Shown: piece by piece, positions 54,391 to 62,316 of the stretch
How the letters are laid out: each line of letters starts with the position of its first letter
Numbering within the stretch: position 1 is the stretch's first letter
Made by a program: the position numbers and the translations under genes
NCBI RefSeq assembly: GCF_002920575.1
Contig: NZ_PQSQ01000015.1
Span: 50,133 to 114,132, forward strand
From: Streptomyces sp. Ru73
GTDB lineage: Bacteria; Actinomycetota; Actinomycetes; Streptomycetales; Streptomycetaceae
Direction: 5' to 3'
DNA: 64,000 nt
The notes under the pieces: model-generated
Seen by the model: the letters and a program-made list of their open reading frames with translations, nothing else
Databases searched by the model: none
Told to the model about the DNA's origin: nothing

Positions 54391-55383
54391 CTAGGGCATG
54401 GCACTGACAGCAGCTCTCAGGTCGCGTTCGTGCTCCATAGCTGCCTGCATCACGGCCTGCACTGCTGCCTCGTACCACGGGCCCGCCCCGCCGCCGCGAG
54501 GTAGCGTCACTTGCTTGGAGGCTGTGATGTGGTCGTTGACGAAGTTGATTTTGTCTTCGACGATGCTGCCATCGGATGCGGACAGCATTACTTCGGCAAT
54601 TGCCCGGTCGATAACGCCATGGGGGCCAACTAGGCTTCCGAATTCAGAGAGGAATTCATGGACGCTTGCGTGTAGACGGCGTTCGCCTCTTGCTCTCGCA
54701 GCGCTGCGGGATAGCCCTCGTCCCTTGGGGATCTTTATCGACAGCGTGATTAGCGCATCTGGGTTCTGCTTGTGAGCGTGCCGAGCGAAGTCCCCTAGCC
54801 CTTCGACGGATGTAGGGAAGATTGATGTCGCGGCAGGGCGGAGGCGCATCTCGAAAAGATTGACCGAGTCGGCCTCCTTCAATTTATCCCAGGCGTTCTT
54901 CCCTATCAGAGGGATAATTGCCAGGTCTTCTTCGATGCCTGAGCGCATTGCATTCAGCCATCGTTGTAGAGCTGTCGGCCTTGGCGCGGAAGCGCTACCC
55001 TGGATTACTCCGATTACGTTCCCGTAGGGCAGGAAGCAGACGATTGTCGTGTCGACAACGCTTCTGTTCCCGTCAAGCTCCAACGAGTCGATTTTTTGAG
55101 CTTCGTAATCGATTTGCTGCAAGTCGCCGTCGCGGAGGCGAGCTAGCACTAAGTGCTTACCTTGCGAAGAGTTAATGGGCTCGCCGATGTACACATCATC
55201 ATCGTGTCTCATGTGCCGCTCATGCACCGTCAGGGCGCCGAGGTTGTCTAGTACAAACCCCCAGTCAAGACGGTCAAAGCGGAGGTGGCCGGCATCTTTC
55301 GCTCGGACGACCTCATAGAAGGCGACGGTCTTTTTCCGCTGTCCGCTCAACTCGGCCCCCCAGCGCGCGTTGGTCATGTGCAT
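54391..55383 (-). CDS. cytosolic protein of unknown function (AICE cargo, 330 aa)
   Basis: 330 residues, no signal or membrane segment. The N-terminal half has beta-rich segments KKTVAFYEVVRAKDAGHLRFDRLDWGFVLDNL and VVDTTIVCFLPYGNVIGVIQG, then ALQRWLNAMRSG. The C-terminal half has MRLRPAATSIFPTSVEGLGDFARHA, LITLSIKIPKGRGLSRSAARARGERRLHASVHEF and a helical end. It may belong to one of the recently defined DUFs of phage and mobile-element proteins (I considered DUF6731), which I cannot confirm. One TTA codon (55150-55152). No good ribosome site before either ATG (55383, 55377), so a leaderless mRNA is possible. It pairs with the membrane protein downstream. Confidence 0.78.
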   Translation of the reverse strand: MHMTNARWGAELSGQRKKTVAFYEVVRAKDAGHLRFDRLDWGFVLDNLGALTVHERHMRHDDDVYIGEPINSSQGKHLVLARLRDGDLQQIDYEAQKIDSLELDGNRSVVDTTIVCFLPYGNVIGVIQGSASAPRPTALQRWLNAMRSGIEEDLAIIPLIGKNAWDKLKEADSVNLFEMRLRPAATSIFPTSVEGLGDFARHAHKQNPDALITLSIKIPKGRGLSRSAARARGERRLHASVHEFLSEFGSLVGPHGVIDRAIAEVMLSASDGSIVEDKINFVNDHITASKQVTLPRGGGAGPWYEAAVQAVMQAAMEHERDLRAAVSAMP

Positions 55384-55508
55384 CTGTCACATGCAGAGGA
55401 TCAGTATGGCGAGTGCATGTGATGGTTCGTCAACCGGATCGGGCGACTCAGTGACCGAGTCGACACGGGGAGTCGCTCCTCCGGCAGGCCCTGAGAGTGA
55501 TTGGCAGG

Positions 55509-56105
55509 TTAAGAGTCGGTCTTGCCCGCATCGACTAGGGCTTCGTGGTGGTGCCAGATGAGGAAGCGATCCTCCCGGCGGAGCTCTGCAGAGCCCCACT
55601 CGACTCTCACTACGCCTCGCTCCATCGAGCAGGCGTAAGCGATGAGAACGAGACGAACCCCTGCGGGGATGAGTCCGAGGTCAGGGGAAAGCTCGGTGTC
55701 GTCGAGCTCATCCAAACCGAGGTCGAACGATTGCTGCATCGGCTCTGGCCCATGGCGGCGAATGAGATCCGCTCGGAAGCCCCTCGCACGCCTGAGGCGT
55801 GCGGCCGTGACGGGGACGTTCTGCTTCGCATAGCGGATTGGGTAGACGAGATGGTTGCGAACAAGCATGATCGTCCGCCCCTGCAGACGTAAAGAGTCTC
55901 CGTAGGGGGCAAGGCCGGTGGCTAACTCCTCATACTGAACTGCGTGCAGACCATGACCGTACGCCTCTAGCGTCTGTGTGTGCACGCCTTCCTGGCCATT
56001 GCGAGCCCTGTCGTGGGCCCGTGCCAGGCAGGCAGGGATGATGTCGACCAAGTTGCCGGCCACATCACCGAAGGTGTTCTGGGCCCACTGACTTACAGAT
56101 CGCAC
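55509..56105 (-). CDS. protein of unknown function at the AICE right end (198 aa)
   Basis: 198 residues from a GTG preceded by GGGGGAGGAG. Helical N-terminus (QNTFGDVAGNLVDIIPACLARAHDRARNGQEG), then TLEAYGHGLHAVQYEELATGLAPYGDSLRLQGRTIMLVRNHLVYPIRYAKQ. The second half is LDELDDTELSPDLGLIPAGVRLVLIAYACSMERGVVRVEWGSAEL. No catalytic motif was recognised. Two TTA codons (55890-55892 and 55923-55925). The longer open frame reaches 56255, but the ribosome site and composition favour 56105. Single gene between the cargo pair and attR. Confidence 0.75.
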   Translation of the reverse strand: MRSVSQWAQNTFGDVAGNLVDIIPACLARAHDRARNGQEGVHTQTLEAYGHGLHAVQYEELATGLAPYGDSLRLQGRTIMLVRNHLVYPIRYAKQNVPVTAARLRRARGFRADLIRRHGPEPMQQSFDLGLDELDDTELSPDLGLIPAGVRLVLIAYACSMERGVVRVEWGSAELRREDRFLIWHHHEALVDAGKTDS

Positions 56106-56234
56106 GACAGAACGCTCCTCCCCCACATGGCGCCGGAGCGCCCAGCAGCATCGAGTCAAACCGTGCGTGACCCTTGCGAGGTAGGCAAGGGCGCACCGAG
56201 GGCGCAGCTGAAGCGGCAGAAGCACAGAGATGAC

Positions 56235-56256
56235 GACATCTACTGTCGACATCAAC
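56235..56256. promoter_or_regulatory. candidate integrase arm-type site, right
   Basis: GACATCTACTGTCGACATCA differs at one base from the left-end copy (43608) in the shared 20 bases. It lies 90 bases inside attR. On the circular form the two copies would flank the att core. Confidence 0.6.
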
Positions 56257-56345
56257 AGGGACGGTCGGTTGGACCCACCACTGACCTAGCGCGGTCGGAC
56301 CGAGCGTGGGTGAGTCTCAGGGCAGCGGGCCTTGATCGAACTTGG

Positions 56346-56411
56346 AAAGCGAAGGTCGTCGGTTCGAATCCGACAGGGAGCTCAGAGCGCTGAACAGCGG
56401 AAACGCCCCGG
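56346..56411 (+). repeat. attR: right copy of the 66-bp att repeat (tRNA-Thr 3' remnant)
   Basis: Contains the 3' half of tRNA-Thr without its 5' half, so it is not a gene. The single difference from attL (A at 56379) would break one acceptor pair (C-A), as expected for a displaced, no longer selected copy. Confidence 0.92.
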
Positions 56412-56431
56412 GCCGTGGTTGGTCCGGGGCG
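56404..56431 (+). terminator. original chromosomal terminator of tRNA-Thr, displaced
   Basis: Arms CGCCCCGGGCC (56404-56414) and GGTCCGGGGCG (56421-56431), one G-U pair, followed by TTTCG. It is a different sequence from the terminator at 43577 with the same fold. Confidence 0.75.
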
Positions 56432-56751
56432 TTTCGTATGTCGGCTGGTGGGTCGGTCCGGCTTGTGCCTTGGGGAAGCCATCAGCGGGTCTCGTGTGCC
56501 GGGGGCCGGGGAGCGGTTAGTGGGCGCTCGGGCTCGCGCACGTTCACGGCGTTGGCTCCGCGGCTGCGCTGGTCCGCGTGAGTTGCCGCGGTGTTGGCCG
56601 GGTGGTGGGGCTCGGGTGGGGGCGCTTATCGGCAGGGGTGAGTTTTCTGGTGTGGCCGGGTGGTGGGGGCCTGGGTTTTTAGACTGCTGGTTCCTTCGCT
56701 CGTCGGTTCGGGGCGGGGGTAGGGGTTGGCGAGCCGAGAGAAGGTAGGGCG
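56432..56751. other. intergenic region right of the AICE
   Basis: 320 bases. No gene or clear promoter could be supported. It should contain the promoter of the nucleoside hydrolase gene. Confidence 0.4.
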
Positions 56752-57813
56752 ATGGGGGAGAGCCGTGAGGAAGAGGCGGTTTCCAGGGAGGACATGCGTG
56801 CCGAGTGGCGTGCCATTGTCGAGGCCGGGGAGGCCGTACCGGGGTCGGGTCTCGCTGCGCTGAGCGCTCGTATGCGGGCCACCGGGAACTGGCCGGAGGA
56901 CCTTCGCTCGGCGCCGGTGATCATCGACACGGACATCGGTGGCGATGCGGACGACGCCCTGGCGGTCGTGGCGGCGGCCCGTTCCCTGCCGCGGCTGGCT
57001 CTGGTGCTCACCAGTGACGAGACCGGGCCGGCCGTGGGGTATGGCGAGAGGGCGAGGTTCGCGAGGTACCTGCTGGATCTGACCGGTCGTACGGACGTGG
57101 CGGTCGCATCGGGTGTCTCGCTCGGTGACACCCGGTACTACTGCGCGGACGGTCTGGTGCCCGACGAACTCCCTCGCCAGCCGGCCGACGTCGTGGCGGC
57201 GGTGCGGGCCGTGTGTGCGGCGGTTCCGGGCCCAGTCCAGTGGGTCGGCATGGGCCCGCTCAGTAACCTCGCGCTGGTTCTGGAGGCCGCTCCCGAGCTG
57301 GCTCCCCGGCTCCACGTGACCCAGATGGGCGGGGCCCTGAACTACCGGGACCCCAGCCGCGCCGAGCACAACTTCCGACTGGACGTCCCGTCCGTGCACA
57401 AGGTCTTCGAGGCGGTGGGCACCGGCCTGCTGCCGACGCCGTACTTCGTCACGTCCGAGGTCACATTCACCTCGGAGATGGAGGTCACGGCCGAACACCC
57501 GGTGTACGGAGCGCTGGCCGCGCCCGGGGCGCCGGCCTGGGCAGGCCTGCTGGTGGCGCACATGCGGCAGTGGTTCGCACGCTTCCACCCGGGGACCATC
57601 CAGCACGACGCGCTGACCCTGTCGGCCGCGCTCCAACTGCCCTTCGTCGACTTCGACAAGATGCCGGTGGCGCTGGACGGCATCGGGCGGACCACCCGCG
57701 CCGACACCGGCGTGCCGGTCTGGCTGAGCCTGTCCGCCCATTACCCCGCTTTCATGCGGTGGCTCTCCCAGCGGCTCGACCCGGCTTGGGAACCGTCGGA
57801 AGCGGGCGCCTGA
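56752..57813 (+). CDS. inosine-uridine-type nucleoside hydrolase
   Basis: 353 residues. The Ca-binding signature of ribonucleoside hydrolases is near residue 58, VIIDTDIGGDADDALAVVAA (Asp cluster). The second part of the site is in QWVGMGPLSNLALVLEAAPE, and QMGGALNYRDPSRAEHNFRLD corresponds to the substrate loop (usual form GN-x-P-xEFN). It hydrolyses an N-glycosidic bond of a nucleoside or related molecule. A 45-residue N-terminal extension is unusual. The stop overlaps the next start (TGATG), so the two gene products are made together. Confidence 0.88.
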   Translation: MGESREEEAVSREDMRAEWRAIVEAGEAVPGSGLAALSARMRATGNWPEDLRSAPVIIDTDIGGDADDALAVVAAARSLPRLALVLTSDETGPAVGYGERARFARYLLDLTGRTDVAVASGVSLGDTRYYCADGLVPDELPRQPADVVAAVRAVCAAVPGPVQWVGMGPLSNLALVLEAAPELAPRLHVTQMGGALNYRDPSRAEHNFRLDVPSVHKVFEAVGTGLLPTPYFVTSEVTFTSEMEVTAEHPVYGALAAPGAPAWAGLLVAHMRQWFARFHPGTIQHDALTLSAALQLPFVDFDKMPVALDGIGRTTRADTGVPVWLSLSAHYPAFMRWLSQRLDPAWEPSEAGA

Positions 57814-59441
57814 TGGCGGCGCGTCCCGTCGATGAACTGTACGGCCATGTGGCCGACATCCATACGGCTTACGGGCTCACGGACCCCGACCAGCGCCGGG
57901 CGGCGGAGGAGGCGTACGAGGTCTTCCGTGAGCACAGCGGTCCGTTCATGGTGTCCGTCGCCGCGGAGATGCTCGACGATTTACGGGCGGACGTACGGCA
58001 GAACCCCGACAGGGTGATTGCCTTCCTAGGCCGGGACGGACACAGCCTGGCCGCGGCCGTGCGCGGGCTTGATCCGGAATTCTTCGACCGGCACTGCCGT
58101 GAGGTGGTGGTGTCCAGAGCCGTGGTCGATGCGGCACTCCAGGACCTGGAGAAGAACATCGGCGCGAGTTTTCCGGAGGCCGAGCCGTTTCGCGGTGCCC
58201 GCAACAAAGTGAATCCGGCGGACGTCGACGGTTCTTATCGGTACCTCACGGACTATCTCCGTGTTTCGGGAGTACCGATGGGGCGGCCCGGCAGTTCGGT
58301 CGTTCTGGTCGACACCAGTTTCAAGGGTACGGTCCAGGAACTGATGACTGCTGCTTACCCGCAGACGGAGATCCAGGGCCGTTACGCATTTCTGGCGCTC
58401 TCCCCGGACGACCCGCACCCGGCGGCCAAGAAGGGTTACGTGTTCCATCAGGAACCGGACGCCGTCTGGCACGGGCTTCCGCAGTCGTACCTGCCGGAGC
58501 AGCGGTCACAGACCTTTGGGAACCAGGACGCGCTCGGCGTCATCGAGGAAACGCTGCACGGGCCGATGGGCAGTCCGCTGAGCGTCACCGCACAGGGACC
58601 TCGGCAATTACCACAGCAGTTGGAGCAGCAGCCGCTGGCGGGCATCAACCCGGTGGTCATCGCGGACCAGTACCGTGATCCGAAGGTGCGCGAGGCGGTC
58701 AAAGCGGCTGCCGTACTCGCCGTGTACGACAGCGCGCTGGAAGCGGCTCGGAACCGGGACGCGGGCCATGACTGGAAAGGCGCATTACGCCAGGCGCGCG
58801 AAAAATTCACCGATCAGGTGCGGTCCTGGGTGTCCCGGGACGGCCGGACCGATGCCAGGCTCGCACCTGTCCTGGACAGCTTCGTCCGGCGCGCCGACAA
58901 GAACATCATCAAAGACCTCGACAAGGCACTGCAACGGGCGGGCGTGAACCAGCGGGAGGCCGAGCCGTTGTGGAAACGGTTCGGGGAGCTGACGGAGCCG
59001 GCCGAGAAGAAGCAGTTCCTCCGGGACGCGGTCACGCCGACGCCCGGGAGCAGGAAGACGCCGCAGGAGCATTTGCGCGCGGTAGTGGCCGCATCGGCCG
59101 TCTCCCATTCGCGGGGAGCCGGCGGCGCGGTTGCGGGGACGTCGGTGGCCGAGTTCGCGAGCCTGCACCTCAGGGGGAAGTCCACCAGAAATCCTGCGCC
59201 GGGTGCGCAGAATTCCTCGAATGGTCCGCAAAGTGCCTCGACGTCACGGGCCGACAAAAACCCGGGCGTTGTGCCGCGGCGGGTACCACGTCAGCCCGGT
59301 AGGGCCTCATCGGGTGGCAACGGCCCAACCGGCGGAACCGGCGGACGGGGCGGACCCGGCGGAACCGGCGGACATGGCGGGCGCGATGGACACGGCGGAA
59401 GCGATCGGAACAGTGGGAACAACGGTGGGCCGAAGCGCTGA
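57813..59441 (+). CDS. protein of unknown function coupled to nucleoside hydrolase (542 aa)
   Basis: 542 residues. Two short motifs stand out: AFLGRDGHSLAAAVRGL (about 70-86) and SSVVLVDTSFKGTVQELM (about 157-174). The pattern RDG... and VD-x-x-x-x-GT-x-Q occurs in a HAD-like group in which the first motif is ARDG and the second VDxGWxGT. I infer a phosphatase- or nucleotide-related fold with low certainty. The last 60 residues are a Gly-rich tail of GGTGGRGG repeats. Three TTA codons (57981, 58608, 58785) make translation depend on the bldA tRNA, which is rare in Streptomyces chromosomes. Confidence 0.75.
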   Translation: MAARPVDELYGHVADIHTAYGLTDPDQRRAAEEAYEVFREHSGPFMVSVAAEMLDDLRADVRQNPDRVIAFLGRDGHSLAAAVRGLDPEFFDRHCREVVVSRAVVDAALQDLEKNIGASFPEAEPFRGARNKVNPADVDGSYRYLTDYLRVSGVPMGRPGSSVVLVDTSFKGTVQELMTAAYPQTEIQGRYAFLALSPDDPHPAAKKGYVFHQEPDAVWHGLPQSYLPEQRSQTFGNQDALGVIEETLHGPMGSPLSVTAQGPRQLPQQLEQQPLAGINPVVIADQYRDPKVREAVKAAAVLAVYDSALEAARNRDAGHDWKGALRQAREKFTDQVRSWVSRDGRTDARLAPVLDSFVRRADKNIIKDLDKALQRAGVNQREAEPLWKRFGELTEPAEKKQFLRDAVTPTPGSRKTPQEHLRAVVAASAVSHSRGAGGAVAGTSVAEFASLHLRGKSTRNPAPGAQNSSNGPQSASTSRADKNPGVVPRRVPRQPGRASSGGNGPTGGTGGRGGPGGTGGHGGRDGHGGSDRNSGNNGGPKR

Positions 59442-59613
59442 GCCGGGGTGGGTGATGGGTCAGCTGAGGTGATGGGCTGGAGGGCGTGAGCCAGCCCATC
59501 CGGTGTCGTCCGTGACCGTGTGCCGGCGTCGGCCGACCGCGGCATCTCGGTGTTCACAGTGTTGGCGGTGTTGATCGAGGGCAATCGGAGCGGTTGCGGC
59601 GTAGGTTCGCGGT

Positions 59614-60810
59614 ATGGCGACCTTTGAGGGGACTGCGGAAGGGCGGGGTTCGGGGATGACGGACGGTGCGGGTGTGGGGGGCCGGGGTGCCGGGCGCGCT
59701 GGCGGGCTTTCGCGTGCGGATTATGAGCGGCGGATGGTGCGGGCCGGGCGGGCGGCGGCGGATGCGGGGTTGGCCGGGCTGATCGTTACGCCGGGGCCCG
59801 ACCTGGTGTGGCTCACCGGGTACCAGCCGACTGCCGTCACCGAGCGGCTGACCGCCCTGGTCGTGGCCGTCGACCGGCGGCCGCGGCTGCTGGTGCCCGT
59901 ACTGGAGCGGGCCGACGCGCAGCATGCGGCCGGGGCCGGCGCGACGGAGATCGTGGGGTGGCGGGACGGCGAGGACCCGTACGCGGTGCTGGCGGAAATG
60001 CTGGAGCCGGACCGGCGGTACGGCATTTCCGATTCCGCGTGGGCCATGCATCTGCTCGGGCTGCAGCGGACGCTGCCCGGCAGCGCGTACTCCTCGCTGA
60101 CCGAGGCGCTGCCGATGATGCGCGCGGTCAAGGACGCGTACGAGGTGGAGTGCCTGGCGGCGGCGGGTGCGGCGGCGGACGCCACGTACGAGGAGATCCT
60201 GGGCGTGCCGTTCGCCGGGCGCCGGGAGTGCGACGTGGCGGCGGACCTCGCACGACTGCTGCGCGAACACGGGCACAGCCAGGTGGACTTCACGGTGGTG
60301 GGCTCCGGGCCGAACGGGGCCGACCCGCATCACGAGGCCGGCGACCGTGTCATCGAGGACGGCGACATGGTCGTACTGGACTTCGGGGGCCTGAAGGACG
60401 GGTACGGGTCGGACACGACGCGCACCGTGCACGTGGGGGAACCGACCGCGGAGGAGCGGAAGGTGCACGACATCGTGCGGGAGGCGCAGCAGGCGGCGTT
60501 CGAGGCGGTGCGGCCGGGGGCCGCGTGCCAGGACATCGACCGGGTGGCCCGGAAGGTGATCAAGGCGGCGGGGTACGGCGAGTACTTCATCCACCGGGTC
60601 GGGCACGGCATCGGTGTGACGACGCACGAACCGCCGTACATGGTCGAGGGGGAACACCTGCCGCTCGTACCGGGGATGTGCTTCTCGATCGAGCCGGGGA
60701 TCTACCTGCCGGGGCGGTTCGGGGTGCGGATCGAGGACATCGTGACGTGCACGGAGACGGGCGGGCGCCGGCTGAACAACACGGCTCGGGAGATGGGGAT
60801 TGTGGGGTAG
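59614..60810 (+). CDS. M24-family Xaa-Pro aminopeptidase-like protein
   Basis: 398 residues. The N-terminal creatinase-like domain (GLSRADYERRMVRAGRAAADAGLAGLIVTPGPDLVWLTGY) is followed by a pita-bread catalytic domain whose metal ligands are all present: Asp in VVLDFGG, Asp in GSDTTRT, His in HRVGHGIGV, Glu in SIEPGIYL and Glu in VRIEDIV. It removes the N-terminal residue preceding proline. A Gly-rich 33-residue N-terminal extension is poorly supported; the true start may be nearer GGLSRADYE. Confidence 0.92.
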   Translation: MATFEGTAEGRGSGMTDGAGVGGRGAGRAGGLSRADYERRMVRAGRAAADAGLAGLIVTPGPDLVWLTGYQPTAVTERLTALVVAVDRRPRLLVPVLERADAQHAAGAGATEIVGWRDGEDPYAVLAEMLEPDRRYGISDSAWAMHLLGLQRTLPGSAYSSLTEALPMMRAVKDAYEVECLAAAGAAADATYEEILGVPFAGRRECDVAADLARLLREHGHSQVDFTVVGSGPNGADPHHEAGDRVIEDGDMVVLDFGGLKDGYGSDTTRTVHVGEPTAEERKVHDIVREAQQAAFEAVRPGAACQDIDRVARKVIKAAGYGEYFIHRVGHGIGVTTHEPPYMVEGEHLPLVPGMCFSIEPGIYLPGRFGVRIEDIVTCTETGGRRLNNTAREMGIVG

Positions 60811-61003
60811 GGCCTCCTCGGCTCCCGGGGAAGCCTCCTGCTGCCGGGCAGGGCAGGCCGGGGGTTGCGGGGTGGGTGGAGGCGTTTTCGCAGGTCGGTT
60901 CGCTGGTCGGGGGGATTGTCAGTGGTGGGGTGCACGATGGTTCGGACGGGAGCGGAGACGGAGCCGCGCGGAGGCTGAACGGCGCGGAGAACGGTGGTGG
61001 TCG

Positions 61004-61681
61004 GTGGCCGCGCGTGGCGCCAATGCCGGACGGACGAGGCGAGCAGTACGGCGGCCGGAGGTGCGGCTGCCCGAGCTGACGGCGTACGAGGGAGGGGAGT
61101 GGGAGCCGGAGGGGGACTACGACGGGCTGGAGTTCGCCGACGCGGACTTCGGGGGACAGTCGGCGCGGGGCGCCCGGTTCCTGGACTGTGCGGTGCGGCG
61201 GTGCGCGTGGGACGAGACGGTGCTGAGCCGGGCGCGCTTCATCGACAGCGTGCTGGACGGCGTACGGGGGGTCGGCACGGACCTGTCGGGGGTGTCGCTG
61301 CGCGACGTTGAGGTGCGGGACGCGCGGCTCGGAGGTACGCAGCTGCACGGTGCGGTGCTGGAGCGGGTCGTGGTGCGCGGCGGGAAGATCGACTTCCTGA
61401 ACCTGCGGAAGGCGAAGCTGCGGGACGTGGCGTTCGAGGAGTGCGTGCTGGTGGAGGCGGACTTCGGCGGGGCCGAGCTGGAGCGCGTGACGTTCGACGG
61501 CTGCACCCTGACGCGTACGGATTTCAGCGAGGTGCGGATGCGGGACGTCGATCTGCGGGGTGCCGCGTCGTTGGGCATCGCTCGGGGCGTCGACCGGCTC
61601 GCGGGCGCGGTGATCAGCCCGTCACAGCTGATGGACCTGGCGCCGGCCTTCGCGGCTCAGGTGGGGGTGACGGTGGAGTAG
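61004..61681 (+). CDS. pentapeptide-repeat protein
   Basis: 225 residues from GTG 61004. From about residue 45 the sequence is a run of five-residue units with a central Phe/Leu, e.g. ADFGGQSARGARFLDCAV, TDLSGVSLRDVEVRDARL and ADFGGAELERVTFDGCTL, which form a right-handed square beta-helix. Such proteins can mimic DNA and inhibit gyrase (Qnr, MfpA), or simply be scaffolds. This one lacks obvious Qnr/MfpA hallmarks. The start is uncertain: several downstream GTG codons are possible and there is no clear ribosome site. Confidence 0.85.
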   Translation: MAARGANAGRTRRAVRRPEVRLPELTAYEGGEWEPEGDYDGLEFADADFGGQSARGARFLDCAVRRCAWDETVLSRARFIDSVLDGVRGVGTDLSGVSLRDVEVRDARLGGTQLHGAVLERVVVRGGKIDFLNLRKAKLRDVAFEECVLVEADFGGAELERVTFDGCTLTRTDFSEVRMRDVDLRGAASLGIARGVDRLAGAVISPSQLMDLAPAFAAQVGVTVE

Positions 61682-61818
61682 CGGAGTGGGGGGGGGCTCG
61701 CCGGGGCGTCGGGCGGCGGCTCAGGCACGGGGGGCTCGCGGGGAGCAAGGGCGGGAGTAGGGGCCGCGGCGGGGGAACAGGAACGGGGGAGTGGGGGAGT
61801 TGGACGGTCGGGGGTTGA

Positions 61819-62316
61819 TCAGACGCGGGGGAAGCGGGCCTGGAGGTCCCATACGAGGGGGTTGTCGGCCAGCCCGTCGTGCATGTCCGTGAGGTCGGCG
61901 ATCAAGTCGTGCAGGAAGTCGCGGGCCTCGCGGCGCAGCGCGGCGTGGTTGAAGCTGAGCGGGGGCTCGTCGACCGGCATCCAGTCGGCGGTGACGTCCA
62001 CCCAGCCGAACCGGCGCTCGAACAGCATCCGGTCGGACGACTCGGTGAAGTCCAGCTCGGCGTATTGCGGGCGGGCGGCGCGGCTGCCGTGCGGGTCGCG
62101 GTCGAGCTGCTCGACGATGTCGCAGAGGGCCCAGGCGAAGTCCAGTACCGGCACCCAGCCCCAGGCCGTGGAGATCTCCCGGTCCGACTTGGTGTCGGCG
62201 AGGTAGACGTCGCCGCAGAACAGGTCGTGGCGCAGCGCATGGGTGTCCGCGGTGCGGTAGTCCGTCTGCGGGGGGTCCGGGAAGCGCCGGGAGAGCGAGT
62301 AGCCGAGGTCGATCAC
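61819..62316 (-). CDS. conserved-looking protein of unknown function (about 165 aa)
   Basis: About 165 residues: VIDLGYSLSRRFPDPPQTDYRTADTHALRHDLFCGDVYLADTKSDREISTAWGWVPVLDFAWALCDIVEQLDRD, then LDFTESSDRMLFERRFGWVDVTADWMPVDEPPLSFNHAALRREARDFLHDLIADLTDMHDGLADNPLVWDL. It is acidic and aromatic-rich with no signal or membrane segment, and no family was recognised. Codon composition and the regular amphipathic helix at the end support coding. The start is a guess: no ATG lies near, and the GTG at 62316 lacks a good ribosome site. Confidence 0.65.
   Translation of the reverse strand: MIDLGYSLSRRFPDPPQTDYRTADTHALRHDLFCGDVYLADTKSDREISTAWGWVPVLDFAWALCDIVEQLDRDPHGSRAARPQYAELDFTESSDRMLFERRFGWVDVTADWMPVDEPPLSFNHAALRREARDFLHDLIADLTDMHDGLADNPLVWDLQARFPRV

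Larger units (their letters stand above)
43519..56411. mobile_element. integrated AICE (pSAM2-type actinomycete integrative and conjugative element), tRNA-Thr site
   Basis: 12.9-kb element bounded by the 66-bp direct repeat 43519-43584 / 56346-56411. It carries all AICE hallmarks: tyrosine integrase and Xis next to the tRNA, a RepSA-like rolling-circle initiator, spread-like membrane proteins, an FtsK-like Tra, a KorSA-like GntR repressor, and Nudix genes of the kind that include the pSAM2 immunity factor Pif. All backbone functions look intact, so excision, replication and mycelial transfer as double-stranded DNA are plausible. The cargo is at the right end and has distinctly lower G+C (29 of 60 bases in 54541-54600). 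Confidence 0.95.

Noticed and set aside
56346..56382. Second tRNA-Thr gene
   Set aside because: Only the 3' half is present, the 5' half and anticodon stem are missing, and an acceptor position is mismatched; it is the displaced attR copy.
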